Of a DNA stretch of 64,000 bases, positions 35,531 to 46,842 are shown in pieces (the stretch's first letter is position 1; every line of letters begins with the position of its first letter). Location of the stretch: NCBI GenBank assembly GCA_014529385.2, contig CM043958.1, positions 88,390,025 through 88,454,024 on the forward strand. Direction: 5' to 3'. The translations under genes and the position numbers were made by a program. The notes beneath the pieces were generated by a model. The model searched no databases and was not told the origin of the DNA. It worked only from the letters and a program-made list of their open reading frames with translations. This stretch comes from Adiantum capillus-veneris. Its lineage: Eukaryota > Streptophyta > Polypodiopsida > Polypodiales > Pteridaceae.

Positions 35531-36634
35531 GGTGTTAGATCCCCAACCCGCCAATACCAAGATCGGGATGGGATCCTTGACAGGTCTCTAGGTCTGATAA
35601 AAATCAGAGTCTCTAAACAAGAAAAATCCAAGGAATAGACCTTTACCATTGACAATGGCTTGGGTCTATAGCCTTAGAAGAAGACCTAGTCCTGTCTCAC
35701 AGCGAAAACGGGACAACGTATTAAAAGTCCGAAAAACTATTTCGGCCCTATAACTGCCACAATTGGGCTAAGGTATCCTCAACCAACGCTTTTTTCCCCC
35801 TAACAGATGTGAGGGCACAACCGCTAGTAGACTCCTCTTCCAAGTGAAGAAGTTTTCTAAACGTTTTAGTGCGCAGGGATGGATAGTTACTTGACTAATC
35901 AGGTCCACTCGTCCATGATTGACAAACTTAGTCAATCCCCACTTGCCACCCTGCACTCACACAAGATTCATTTATTTTATTATCACATTGTTTTAACATT
36001 TAAAATAGTGGTTTCTTTTAACGTTCCATCACAGTAATTCCTTGAAGACAACATTGAAAGCATTCTTTTAGAAAACAGACATCTTTAAACTTAAGACAGG
36101 GTATTGTCAATCAAAACATTGTCCATAATAACCATGACCACTACTCTTCTTGTCTCAAGACCACCTAAGGGTGAAAAACGGCACCCATTCCTTATTCAAA
36201 TCCGGAGTGGATAAACCCCCACCCAAGGTTCCGGGTGCCCATACACCAAACCAGTTGCCCATACAACCGGGAGGCTCCTCTAGGATAAAAAAACAGTATC
36301 CTGACTTATGTAGAAACATCAAGACATGACACGGAGTAGAAACTCATCGTTCATGGGGGTAACCGACTTATCCGTGGCTAGAAAGCCAATCATTATCATC
36401 AAAATATACCAAGGAGTCGGAGGTGTCTTGAGACAAGCTGTCTTAAGGATGATCAATCCTATCTTTCCTATTTCAACCAGTTTTAACCCAAACAATTCAT
36501 TCTTACATTATAAACAATGCACGTTGGAAGTTATCTTCCGTTTTCAGCCAGTTTATCCTTCCTAACTTTACGTATGCAATGCTAACTTAAAAATGAACTT
36601 TAAAAGATTTTAAGTGAACAAAATAGAAATCCAC
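35531..36634. other. Unassigned
   Basis: No gene recognised. Phrases such as 'gggtgcccatacaccaaacc' suggest LTR-like DNA, but no boundaries can be set. Confidence 0.4.
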
Positions 36635-36703
36635 CTGGGACTGCTCGGCCACCGGCTGCTGGGCTGGAGCCTGCAAACTTTCCTCAGTCGGTCTATGGCT
36701 AGG
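36635..36703 (-). pseudogene. Right half of an exon split by the gag-protease element
   Basis: Continues the frame of 47853-47781 after removing the element and one target-site copy. It reads PSHRPTEESLQAPAQQPVAE and ends at CAG|GTGGAT, a donor-like site. It has a disordered, Gln/Pro-rich composition. The family is not recognised. Confidence 0.45.
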
Positions 36704-36708
36704 CCTAG

Positions 36709-37646
36709 TGTTTTTGGGTCGCCGCGATGGACGTCCATAGCACAGCTCTCAAGCATCAACATAAAGTTATCGATACAGGGGAAGCGACTCGGATGAGGCA
36801 TTGAAACTCACTAGGGTGTCAATCCTAATGAAGTGAACTCGAAGAGATGCAACTACTAACTCTGCAAGCAAATCAAACGCACCAAAGACAAGTAATCTGC
36901 CTATGTCCTTCTACACATCTCTACAGTCATCATGCCCGTTTACCATGCAAATCATATCGGAATCGCACGAAACATAAAGGGAAGCTACAGGGGACTATCA
37001 GGAACATATCCTATCACTGTCACAGCATTCTGGAGAGGTACAAAGATCGAGATCGTTCGTCCCACAGTACACAAAAACAGTGAACGGATGATCCTAAAGG
37101 ATCGTTTTTAGGTCCCTAAAGCTTCTCCTAGGGTCAAAACAACATTAAATACGCATATAAACACTCAAAACAATGATTTAAGGCCTAAACGGATGCGTTT
37201 GAAACCTTCACCGAATCTTGAATGCTTACACTTGAATGAAAGAGCAGAGTAAGAGGAACACAATGTAAGAAACGAAACTGAATTTGGATTACCGTAGCCG
37301 CAGAAGCAATGATTACAAGTTGAAGCAAAGAGGTAGCTCTGTGTGCGTAACGCAATAGTCACTTATCTTCAAAAAATGATCCCCCTTTCCCACTAACCTT
37401 AGTGTATTATATACCTAGGGCTTTCTAAAGTGGCCGGCGGCCAACTTCTCATGGACCTTTACATACATCATTGGAAAAATTACATCTTTGACTGAGACTT
37501 GACATAGACAATTGTCATTAGGCTTTTACAGGGTTTGATGTATTAAACATCGGAAAAATAATGTGACCACATCAAAACTTTGGCCGACTGATCCAACGGG
37601 CGCCTTGGCTAGGTGGGCACTTGTATGTTGTTATCACCTCCAAACA
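36709..37646 (-). mobile_element. 3' LTR of the gag-protease element
   Basis: 938 bases, about 96 percent identical by eye to 46843-47780. It carries one copy of the leader motif, GGTACAAAGATCGAGATCG, at 37037-37055. Confidence 0.9.
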
Positions 37647-37660
37647 CTCCCCCCTTCCTT
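37647..37660 (-). other. Polypurine tract
   Basis: On the minus strand AAGGAAGGGGGGAG directly precedes TGTTTGGAGG, the LTR start. It primes plus-strand synthesis. Confidence 0.88.
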
Positions 37661-38787
37661 GCTCGTATCGTCCCTTGACACGACCATTTGTAGTCTGGTT
37701 TTCTTGTTGATGTGACTCCCCCGTTCCTTGATTGAGTTATATCTAGCATGTTTTTCTTGCTCAAATGGGGTGCCCATTTGCCTTTGATGGATGAACATGT
37801 GTTCTTTCATGATTTGGATGTTGTGGACGAGGCATTTGTGCATGTTGTTGCACATCCTGCTTTACCTTTCCATTTGTGCAGTTGGTCGATGATACCTGCT
37901 TTTTTGGATACTTTGCCTCCTGGTGCAGTTGACTTTTTATTGGAGCTCGTATCTCAAAATGTTTGAGACTTTGACGTGCGTACACTGGCATCTCCAATTT
38001 GATTTTGTGTTCCAGTATGTCAATAGAGCTTTGTTGGTATCTTTGAAGATAAGAGCTACTCTCGTCAAAGCGTAGTTGAGAACAATGTGGCCCAAGTCTT
38101 TATCTCTTTGAAGATCGTGTAACAAATTCGTTATTGGTTTCATTTGATGGAAGGAATATATACAATAGAATAGTGATGGGTGTTTCTAAATTAGGGTCTA
38201 GAACCTGAATGACCAAAGGGAAAAACCCAGCGTGAAAAAATGCCTTTGGTATACGCTCTTATTGGGGTTGAACACTTGGAAGTTGAGTACCTGTTCATGC
38301 AAGGTGAGTGCTTGGGAGAAATAAAGTAAGAGTGCGTAATGCAAGTGCCAATTATGGGACACTCTATATGCACAGAAGAGTTCTTTCAAGAAAATCATGC
38401 GGTGTGAAAAATGAGTTGTTGGGTGCTTCAAGGAACAAATGTAACACATGTGATATCCAAGGACATCTCAATAGCTTCCACATTTCCAAGAAGGGTTTTT
38501 GATGTTGAATATTCTCCACTCATTACTCACTATGCATAGTGCATGAGTGTCTTTTGGACTCTCTTCTTCACTTTACCAAACTTAAAATACATAGACTTGG
38601 ACTCTTATGATCACCTATACCAGCATGAGCGACACCACATAAATATGCTCAACTCCTCCACCTTGAGCAGTACCTAGAATAGCTAAGACTCTTAGACCAC
38701 ATAGAATATTACTTGAAGCTTTGGGACTAATGCCTTGCTCATTTAGTGGCTCAACTGCCCGACTCTTGACTTTTTTGCCATTTATTT
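37661..38787 (-). other. Element region between the last ORF and the PPT
   Basis: Mostly broken frames. The last 70 codons before the purine tract (ending RDDTSKEGGSVWR) resemble the short acidic/basic pol tail that precedes the PPT in plant retrotransposons, but no RT or integrase block precedes it. Reading here suggests where a pol gene was lost. Confidence 0.45.
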
Positions 38788-39990
38788 TTAACGACGACTT
38801 GGACTTACCTGTTCATGGACTGAAACCCAATGCCATAAGTTCTTGAGATTAAGGCCTCTATCATTGTGTTGGTCTTTGGATGCCACCATTTTGTCGAGTC
38901 GATTGGCATATTTTGGCTCCTCTTGACTTGCTTGTTGTATGTTGATACTTCCTTGTAAAACAAGTCCTTCAGCTCTGATAGGGCTTGATGTAGCCTTTGC
39001 ATTAATTTCCATGAGAAGCGATTGTCGAGATGTGTGGTTTCTCTGTGAGTGAGTTTCCACTATAAATTTTGGAACCCATCTTGTTTTTGGTCCTTGTGTG
39101 ATTGTCTTTGGCATTTTATCTTCTTCTATAATTTGATGGACACTAGGCTTTGGTATCCAAACCTGATGATTTCCGTTGTAAAAGCCTTGCTTTTGTAATT
39201 GATGACAAGGTATCCATTTGTAGATTGCAGCAGCCTTGGTTGTAATTGTCTTTTGTTGGGTTTTGGTTGTCATTGCTTGCTTTGGGGTAGAAGCTTGTGC
39301 TGCTTGATTTCTCTTCGTTGTTCCCGATTGAGCTACAATTTTTGGTAACCATATTGGAGTGTTACCTTCATAAACTCCTTGTGCTTCAAGTAGCTTCACT
39401 GAAATCATCCGCTCATTCACCTGTTTGTGTTGGGTATCTTTGTTGAAGTCTGATTTCGGTACCCAAACTTTTCGCGTTGCCCGCTTGGAAGGTCTTTTTG
39501 TTTGCCTTTTGTTGGTGTTCTTTCGCTTGCCTGAGTATTTTGTATTCCGTTGATAGCGCGTCTTGTTCCTTGTAGAACTCGTTGGTTGAGGTGGGTAGGT
39601 CCAGGCTGTTACTTTAGGATTTTTGGCCCAAACATTAATATTTTCTTGAAAGTAGCCTTGAGTAGTGATTGACTCATTTGATGCTATCCACCCTGTCACC
39701 TTTTGTTGTTGTGGTTGAACCCGTGTTTCATGTATCCAAACTGGGTCTTTGACTTGGATGTTCTCTTTAGATACCAACACTTGGTTGACATTCTTCGGCT
39801 TGTTCTGGATGCTTTTTTGTGATGGAAAATTTGGTTGATAGACTTTTTGCTTTGGTTTCCATTGCATTGTTGATGGTGTGGCTCTTGTTGTAGAGGCTTC
39901 GTGGGAAATTTGATGGAGGCTCGTTGAAGGTAAAGTCGTCTGGCGAGGTTGATATACTTCAATGTTTACCTTTGCTTTACCTTTTTCCAC
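38788..39990 (-). pseudogene. Basic W-x-P-K repeat protein of the gag-protease element
   Basis: About 400 codons are open, in the same frame as gag and protease, after a single TGA at 40075-40077. The protein is Lys/Gln/Thr-rich. It has at least three degenerate repeats ending in an aromatic-Pro-Lys motif: residues 101-123 (QGYFQENINVWAKN), 195-217 (QGVYEGNTPIWLPK) and 259-281 (QGFYNGNHQVWIPK). Lone KVWVPK and RWVPK motifs lie at about 174 and 304. A highly basic core (KRKNTNKRQTKRPSKR) lies at about 155-170. The composition suggests RNA or DNA binding. It occupies the place where reverse transcriptase would normally begin. I know of no named domain for it; function is inferred only. Confidence 0.6.
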
Positions 39991-40074
39991 GATGGTTGGC
40001 GATTTCTTCTCTGCATGGATTTGAGAAGCTTCATGGAGTCTCGTCGTTGTTGTTGTTGAAGCTTTTGATTGTTG

Positions 40075-41601
40075 TCAAAAGAAGATGGTCCTCCAGCTTT
40101 CTGTCAGGACCAGACTCTCTTTGATATGATGGGAGTTGATTATGTGGAAAGTATCTTTATACTCCCCGGTACTCAATTTGAGTACAGCTTCTGCCACTCC
40201 AAAGCTAGGAATTGGCATTTTTGAACTTGTGTAAACTGTTTCTTCTAGCTCATTGATTGGTGGCTTTCCCATCATGATCCACGTTCCATAAGTCATTAGA
40301 TTCTTTGTTGCTTCTGGATCTATTGCGGCCGAACATGTAACCTTGAGCCCTGTTTGTCCGCATAAATTGAATTTGATCATCGTAGGAGATAGTCCATCTT
40401 CTTCCTTGTCCCTGTTCTTCTTTTGATCTTGCGTTTGTTGAAGATTTGCCGTTGAACTTGGAAGATTTTCTCCTTCATCTACTTTTATTTGCACTTTTTT
40501 TGGAGTCGGCTTTTTTGAAACAACTTTTGTTGTTTCATCAGGTATGTCAATAATGACATAGTCTTGTGTTTGCTCTACTTCCTTCGTTTTCAATTTTGCC
40601 TCATGCTCCAGGATGTAACTATTTGTCTCACTTTTTCTGCTTTCACACTCACAAACTTCATTAGCTTCCTTCAACACTTTCAACATAAAACATGAAACTA
40701 GGTCGTAGCCTTCTTCATTACAAAACTTGGTTGGAGTTAGCTCATTTACACACACATCCAAGGTTGCCAATATTTGAGTCCATCCAAATGGCTCAAATAA
40801 TTGCTCTGGAAAGGGTTCCGGTATGTAAGCTTCATCGTCCATTGATCTTTCGAGGATGCAATCCTCCTTCACTGAGCTTCCACACTTCGAAGCACCACAC
40901 ATCCAAATTTCTTGTTTGGTTTGTAGCCATGCAGGTATCTCTTTCCCATTGACTATAGTAGAGTCAATTTCTTCTAAAGGAGTTCTATTCACAGCTCTAT
41001 AGCTATGGTCTTTTATGCTTATTTTTGTGGTGATCTTTTTATGTCTCAAGTAGATATAGTCATAGCCCCAATTTTGAACCATCTTAAGTTGACGCATGAA
41101 AGGTCTTCCTAAAATGATATCAAAATTGTTCCTTTTTCCAAAATCTACTATTGCAAATGTATGTTCATATTCAATTCCACAAGAAGTCACCATAATTTTC
41201 TCTAGGATACCCAGAGGTTTTTCCCTATATCCATCTGCAAGTTGCAGCTTCATTCTAGTTTTTCTAAGCGCTAGTCTACCCCATTTTTCCCAAATGTCTT
41301 TTGTGGCTATGGCTACTCCAGCCCCACTATCAAGTATAGCCAATGTTTTAACTCCTTTATATTCCACCGGTAAGGTGGTGTTTCCTTCTTCTCCTTGGCA
41401 ATATTCCCCCACCTTGTTTATTGGCACAGGTTTAGCGTTTGCACTTTCTTGTTGAGTTTTGTTTGATTGTTCATTTGAGGGTAAATCTTGAAGAGGTATC
41501 TTCAAACCCATCTTCTCCAAATTGTTGCCTACTTCATCCCATACATGTGGTCTAATCTTAAGCAGTTCAGATAGAGTAATGGTGCACTGTATTGGAGCTC
41601 A
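40075..41601 (-). CDS. Retropepsin-like aspartic protease and C-terminal extension
   Basis: The first convenient ATG is at 41511, but the frame is continuous with gag through a TGA at 41599-41601. The active-site motif LAILDSGAGVAIA is followed by the flap region and ILGRPFMRQL, the classic D-S-G / I-L-G-R-P pair of LTR-element proteases. It would cut the gag polyprotein. A roughly 300-residue acidic extension follows, containing a second folded-looking block (CSAAIDPEATKNLMTYG) that resembles a degenerate second protease half with DP in place of DSG. It ends at TGA 40075-40077. Confidence 0.8.
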
Positions 41602-43899
41602 CATCAACTCTTGCATACTCTTTGTATCCATCATCTTGGATATGGATTTCCTCTGAGATGGCACCAATCTAGTCTCTGAGTCTGCCTCATGTTCTCCTAT
41701 GTATGAGGGTAAGGTCTTCAAGGACTCTGGTTTTCTTTCAATTGAAACTTCCGTCCCTGCATCTCCATTTAGAGATTGAATGTCTCCCTGATAGACTTCA
41801 TGCCCTGTATTGACCTCAATTATGGGTGCAGATTGGAAAGTCGCACTTCCATCTTTTACACTTCTAATTGCTTCCCACAATTCATTTGGCGATGGCTCAT
41901 CTATCTCTGGGATAGGTGCCATAAATTGTGATCTTGACCTTGCATCATTAGTGGTGTTAGCCACTACTTGATCATCTAGTTGAATTTCTAGGTTGTTGGT
42001 TTCTTGTGTTGCAGTCTTTGCTTGGACATCCTTTTGTGATTCTAGCTCAATGTTTCTTTCAGTTAATGTTTCAACAACATTTACCTTAGGCATTTCAAAT
42101 CCAACACTTTTTGGTTTTGTTTTTGGAGGTGGAATTGGTGCTTCAGGCTCCATCATTGCCTGTGCAGTTTTTACCAATTCCTCACATATTTTCAACCTCT
42201 CAGTCTCTACCTCAGCATGAGGATATTTCATCCCTGGTTGCTCTAGGGTTTGGTTGGGTTTCAATCTAGCCTCATATGCTTCCAGTGAAGCATCTAATGG
42301 CTCTAGGACTTTGTCTACCAACACGGATCCTCCGGAAGATGCCTTCCTTGGTTTCTTATCGCTCACCACCGTTTTGTTTTCCCATTCTTGTTTTAACTGC
42401 TCCTTTGTCTCTTGTAATTCTGTTTGTAGTGCAATTTGATTTGTAATTCTGTCTCTTTTGGCTTTCCAAGATTTTCTCCCGGTCCTCACTGACACACTAG
42501 TTGTTTCCCCTTGTTTGGGTTGTTGATCTTTCTCCTCATTAGCTTGGTCCTCAGCATTTTCTTTTGCTTGGGCTCTAGTCACTACCTTCACAGGAATTTT
42601 GGGTTCTACCTCTGATCCACTTGGAGAAGGTAACACTCCCACAACATTCATTGTTGTTTTCCCCTGTTTGTTTGGATGTTTTGGACAATTTGGAACAACG
42701 TGTGCAATGGCACACTCCAAACAATATCCAATTATCTCTACACGAGAACAATTCTTGGCCCAATGATTACCTCCACACTTCTAGCATGGTCCATCTTGTT
42801 GAGTCACTGGTGGCACAATTGATGGTTGTTCTTGCTTATCCAGAATGGTCTCTGGTCTACGCTCTTGATTGGCTATGAACATCAGAGTGCCCTCATTCAA
42901 TGAATAGTGTTTTCTCATAGGTTCTTGCCCTAGCCTAGGTTGTGATACCTCAGCTCTTTGTAAAATCCCTTGATACAACCCTATTTTGAAATAATGGATG
43001 ATTTGGTAATGGAATTGTTTTTCTATTGGATGTCCAAATAGTGTCTCCCTCGTGCAGGTTTGATTATAGTAGCACTCACTCATCTCATGATTGGTCCATT
43101 TTTGCTCAATGGCACACCATTTAATTCGTTGTGCTACTTGCGTTGCTAGCTCATCTAGGTCTAGGTTGGTCATTAATTGAGACATAACCACTTTCCTTGT
43201 GTTGGTTTCACTAGATGCTAAAGGAGCATTATCCATAGTGATCTTTGTATCACCAATTTCCTCGCCATAGGCTTTACGATTGTCAACTAGGTATAATGCT
43301 TCTCTCGTGACTTGTTCATAGGAAGTACATCCTTTTAAGTGAAAATATTTTTTAAGAGTTTCATTTTTCAAACCCTCTATGAAGAGAATTGATAATCTTT
43401 CATCCTGTGGTAACTCGTGCTCCGGACATCTCTCTATATATTGTTTGAAGCGTAGCGATGCTTCCTTCACTCTCTCATCTTCTTTTTGCTTGAATGCATA
43501 GATTTGGGACACTGTGTTATGCTTGATTCCCCTTTTAGAGAACTCCACAACAAATTCTTGCAACAGTTGTTCAACGTTTGAGAAGGCATTTTTGTCCAAC
43601 GGTTGGAACCAATTCAATGCTATCCCTTCCAAGGTTAAGCCAAATCCCTCATACTGTGTATGAAAATAAAATACTTGTTCAGATCTTAACACTTTTTTGA
43701 ACAAGGATGCATGTACGTATGGATCCCTTAATCCATCATACTTCTTCTTGACACATTTGGCCAATTGATATGGTCTCATTGGTTCTGGTTCAACCATGTA
43801 TCTTAGTGTGTTGGGGTCTCTCACAAAGACATCCCTCGTTCCTTCTCCTCGTCTTGGAGCAAATCCTGGTGGAATCCCCTTCGATATGTGCTCTGGCAT
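41599..43899 (-). pseudogene. gag main frame of the gag-protease element
   Basis: Starts MPEHISKGIPPGFAPRRGEG. The Retrotrans_gag core spans about residues 60-230 (ALNWFQPLDKNAFSNVEQLL; ASLRFKQYIERCPEHELPQ; LFIEGLKNETLKKYF). A zinc-knuckle-like C-x2-C-x3-H-x4-C (KCGGNHWAKNC) is broken by a TAG at 42782-42784, where Trp or Tyr would be expected. A second Cys cluster, YCLECAIAHVVPNCPKH, follows, then a Glu/Lys-rich region to TGA at 41599. The N-terminal segment is in another frame (43821-44327). Confidence 0.8.
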
Positions 43900-44327
43900 C
43901 GTTTTTGGCTGAAAGTAAGTAGGAAAGGAGTACCCTTGTATATGTATCTCTCTAAGTCAATTGGATCAACAAGTTTGTACTCTCTTCCATACTTATCTAC
44001 CATTAAAACTTGCACTCCATTGGCATCTATATACGTGATTGCATAGAGGTTCTTATGGGTGGTCAACTCCCTGGCATTGGGCTCTACACACCTGTAGAAG
44101 ATGTATGGATCCCCGTTTGTGAATCTATATAAGCCCTCATGAGTGTAATATGTAATCACTCTCTTGGATTCATTAGCTTTGATGAATCTCACGTTTGGTT
44201 TGTCGATTAGAGGATGCCTCTCCTCTAGGTATTCTCCCAATCCCCTTGTTGAAGAAGTTGCAGTGTTTCTTGCGTTTTTCATGTCTCCGAGTGGAGTGGA
44301 GAACCCTGGTGGTGAATGATTTATCAT
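43821..44327 (-). pseudogene. gag N-terminal segment, shifted frame
   Basis: The ATG at 44327 gives MINHSPPGFSTPLGDMKNAR. The frame covers about 150 codons and overlaps the main gag frame by 79 bases; the join needs one frameshift near 43900. No hydrophobic or enzymatic motif is seen. It is probably the matrix-like amino end of gag. Confidence 0.65.
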
Positions 44328-46820
44328 GATTAAGGATCACTCAAATCTCTCAGGATAGTCCTTGACAAGCTCACTTTGGATTATTGAAAATTATCTCTCT
44401 TTGCCCCTGGTCAGGTCTCTCAAAAGTCAGGAATTTATGACTTTTTGGTCTCAGGAAACTGGTCTTGGGGTACCCTAAAAGTTTGGATTTAGGAAACCTA
44501 GAAAGCTTTCTTCCTAGCTATACTTGACTCAATTTGGAGTTGTCTATCATGAGTTAGAGCACTTTTGGTGAACTGCTCCTGAAACAACACTCAAAACAGT
44601 CTCAGGACTAGAACACAGGAACTTTGGCTTGTATCTTGGCTTCCAGAGGGTATTTTTAGCTCGAACTTGAGATTTGGGATGTACTCAAGTAGGTCTACAA
44701 ACTTATGAAGTCAGATACCCCCGCTATGTAGAGGTACACCGATCGCGATCGTTGACCCTATGTCACAGATTTGGAAGAGTTTTGCACAGTAGCTAGCCCT
44801 TGATGTCTTGATACCAAGTGTCTTTGTATTTTTGAATTTGGAGATGTTTTGACCAATGAAAACCCAAATCCCAGGTGGTTTTGTGGTTATTGGCATGATT
44901 GTGTAACTGGGACTTTTGACCACTTTCTTTTGCTTTTTTTATCTTGCTCCTTTTGGAAAATATGTTGCACTAGATGTCAGCTACCTACTCATAAATTTTC
45001 AATCCAAAATGTCACTGGGGTACACCGATCGCGATTGTAGTTCTAGCTCCTTTTTGCATGAAATTTTAGGAGTTGATAGACATGGGTATGATTAGTTTAT
45101 TCCCAAACCCACTTTGCATTTGGATCACAAAAACTTGAATTTTCTCAAAATTTTGGTATGAAGGATCAATGATCAGTGTTTGCCCTATTTGACAACTGTC
45201 TTTTGGTTTTTTGACCCTGGTTCTTCTGAGAAAGTTGTTTGTCTAGTTATCAGCTACCTACTAACCAAGTCTCAACTCAAAATGTCACTATGGTACACCG
45301 ATCGCGATCATACTTTGGAGCCCAAATTGGATGAAACTTGTAGATATGGAAGACAATGATGTGTACAGTCTACTCCCCAAATCTTTTTGAATTTGGACAA
45401 GAAAAAGTCATGTTTTCACAAGATCTTGGTCTGCTGCAGTGGTTTCCTGATTGTCTGCTATTTTTGGCTATTTTGGTGATTTTTTTAAAATTTTGAAAAC
45501 TCCTGATATCTTATATAACCTAGGTGTATGTGTGGGTAAAGTCTGGTCAAAATCTGGCACTGAGGTACACCGATCGGGATCGTAGTTTGGAGCCCAAATT
45601 GGATAAAACTTCACCAGCTTGTTCACTAGGCTATTATAAGACTACATGCTAGACACTTTTGTATTTAGACTCAAAAAAGTCAAGAATTTGCAGTTTCTTG
45701 GTATGAAGTGTCTATTTTCCTGAATCTCTCAGTTTGACTTGATTTTGGTGTTTGTTTTGGAATTTGAAAGCTATTTGGGGTTGTCCTGTGTACAGGCTAT
45801 CCCTCTTTATGGTTTCGTCCCAGTTTTGATGTGTTTTGGTCTACTAAAAGTCAATTTCTATGCCAATTTAGCAGTTTTTGATTTGGATCTGTATTCAATG
45901 GTTTTGAACAGTTTTTTGAGGTTTCTGGCTCTAGGTCCTTTAGACTTTTATGTTTGTATACACTTGAGGATCCCACAGATGAAATCTGGTCAAAATCTGG
46001 CACTTAGGTACATTGATCGCGATCATAGTTCTGAGCCCAAATGAGACCAAATTTGGCATGCTTGTACACACTGATGTTTTAATGCTATCCCCAAAGTCTT
46101 TTTGCATTTGGATCACCAAAAGTCAAGTTTTTGCAGTTTCTGGGTCTGTCAGGCTAGTTTTACCCAAGTGGCCTGATTTCCTTGATTTTTGATGTTTTTG
46201 GTTGCTTTAGACAAACTTGTTTAGAATCTTATCAGGAAGGTACATATCAAATCTTGTACAATTTTGACACTAAGGTACACCGATCGCGATCGTAGTACCA
46301 GAGCCAAATATGATGAAATTTTACAGGCTCTCTCTGATAAGTATTTCCCAGTGTTTGGTGCTACCACTTTGTGATTTGAATCAATTTCAGCTCTGTTTGG
46401 TCAGATTTTCTAATTTCAGAGGCTTATGGAACTTTTGACAAAGTTATGGTTTTTCTATTTTTTGGATCTGACTTTAGGCCCAAATCTGACTGGAATGTGA
46501 TTTACTTATCCTACTCCTAAGTACAAAAATGAAAGAACATAAGAAAATGAATCAAACAAAACAAACAGGATACAAAATGGATGATGGATCGGTACTCAAT
46601 TAATACAAAGAAATTTGAAGAGAAAAAATGCTTAAAGCAACCTCACTCCCAACTCCCTATATCTCTCAAGAGTAGACCTAGCCAGTCCACCGACTCTAGA
46701 CTCCACTAAGCACTAAACCCCTGTCTAGATGCTTCACTGAAATGTAAATGGAATGGAAATTATCTTTTGGAACAATAAGAAAACTCTGAATACGTACTCG
46801 GTCACTCATCACCTAAGATT
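44328..46820 (-). repeat. Long untranslated leader with six palindromic ~270-bp repeats
   Basis: Between the primer-binding site and gag, six units share GGTACACCGATCGCGATCG at 44733, 45019, 45292, 45564, 46007 and 46274. Spacings are 286, 273, 272, 443 and 267. The unit continues with 'tagtttggagcccaaatt' and is preceded by 'aaaatctggcact' or 'aaaatgtcact'. The centre GATCGCGATC is self-complementary. No coding frame survives across the units, so they act as DNA or RNA, if at all. Confidence 0.88.
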
Positions 46821-46842
46821 CATTCCCCGAAAACGACGCCAA
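46821..46842 (-). other. Primer-binding site, tRNA-Asp type
   Basis: On the minus strand TTGGCGTCGTTTTCGGGGA follows the LTR end ...AAACA directly. It matches the complement of the plant tRNA-Asp 3' end (TGGCGCCGTTGCCGGGGA) with three mismatches. Confidence 0.82.

Noticed and set aside
40692-42439. Plus-strand open frames opposite the gag-protease genes
   Set aside because: They are antisense to frames with clear gag and retropepsin motifs and have no recognisable domains.
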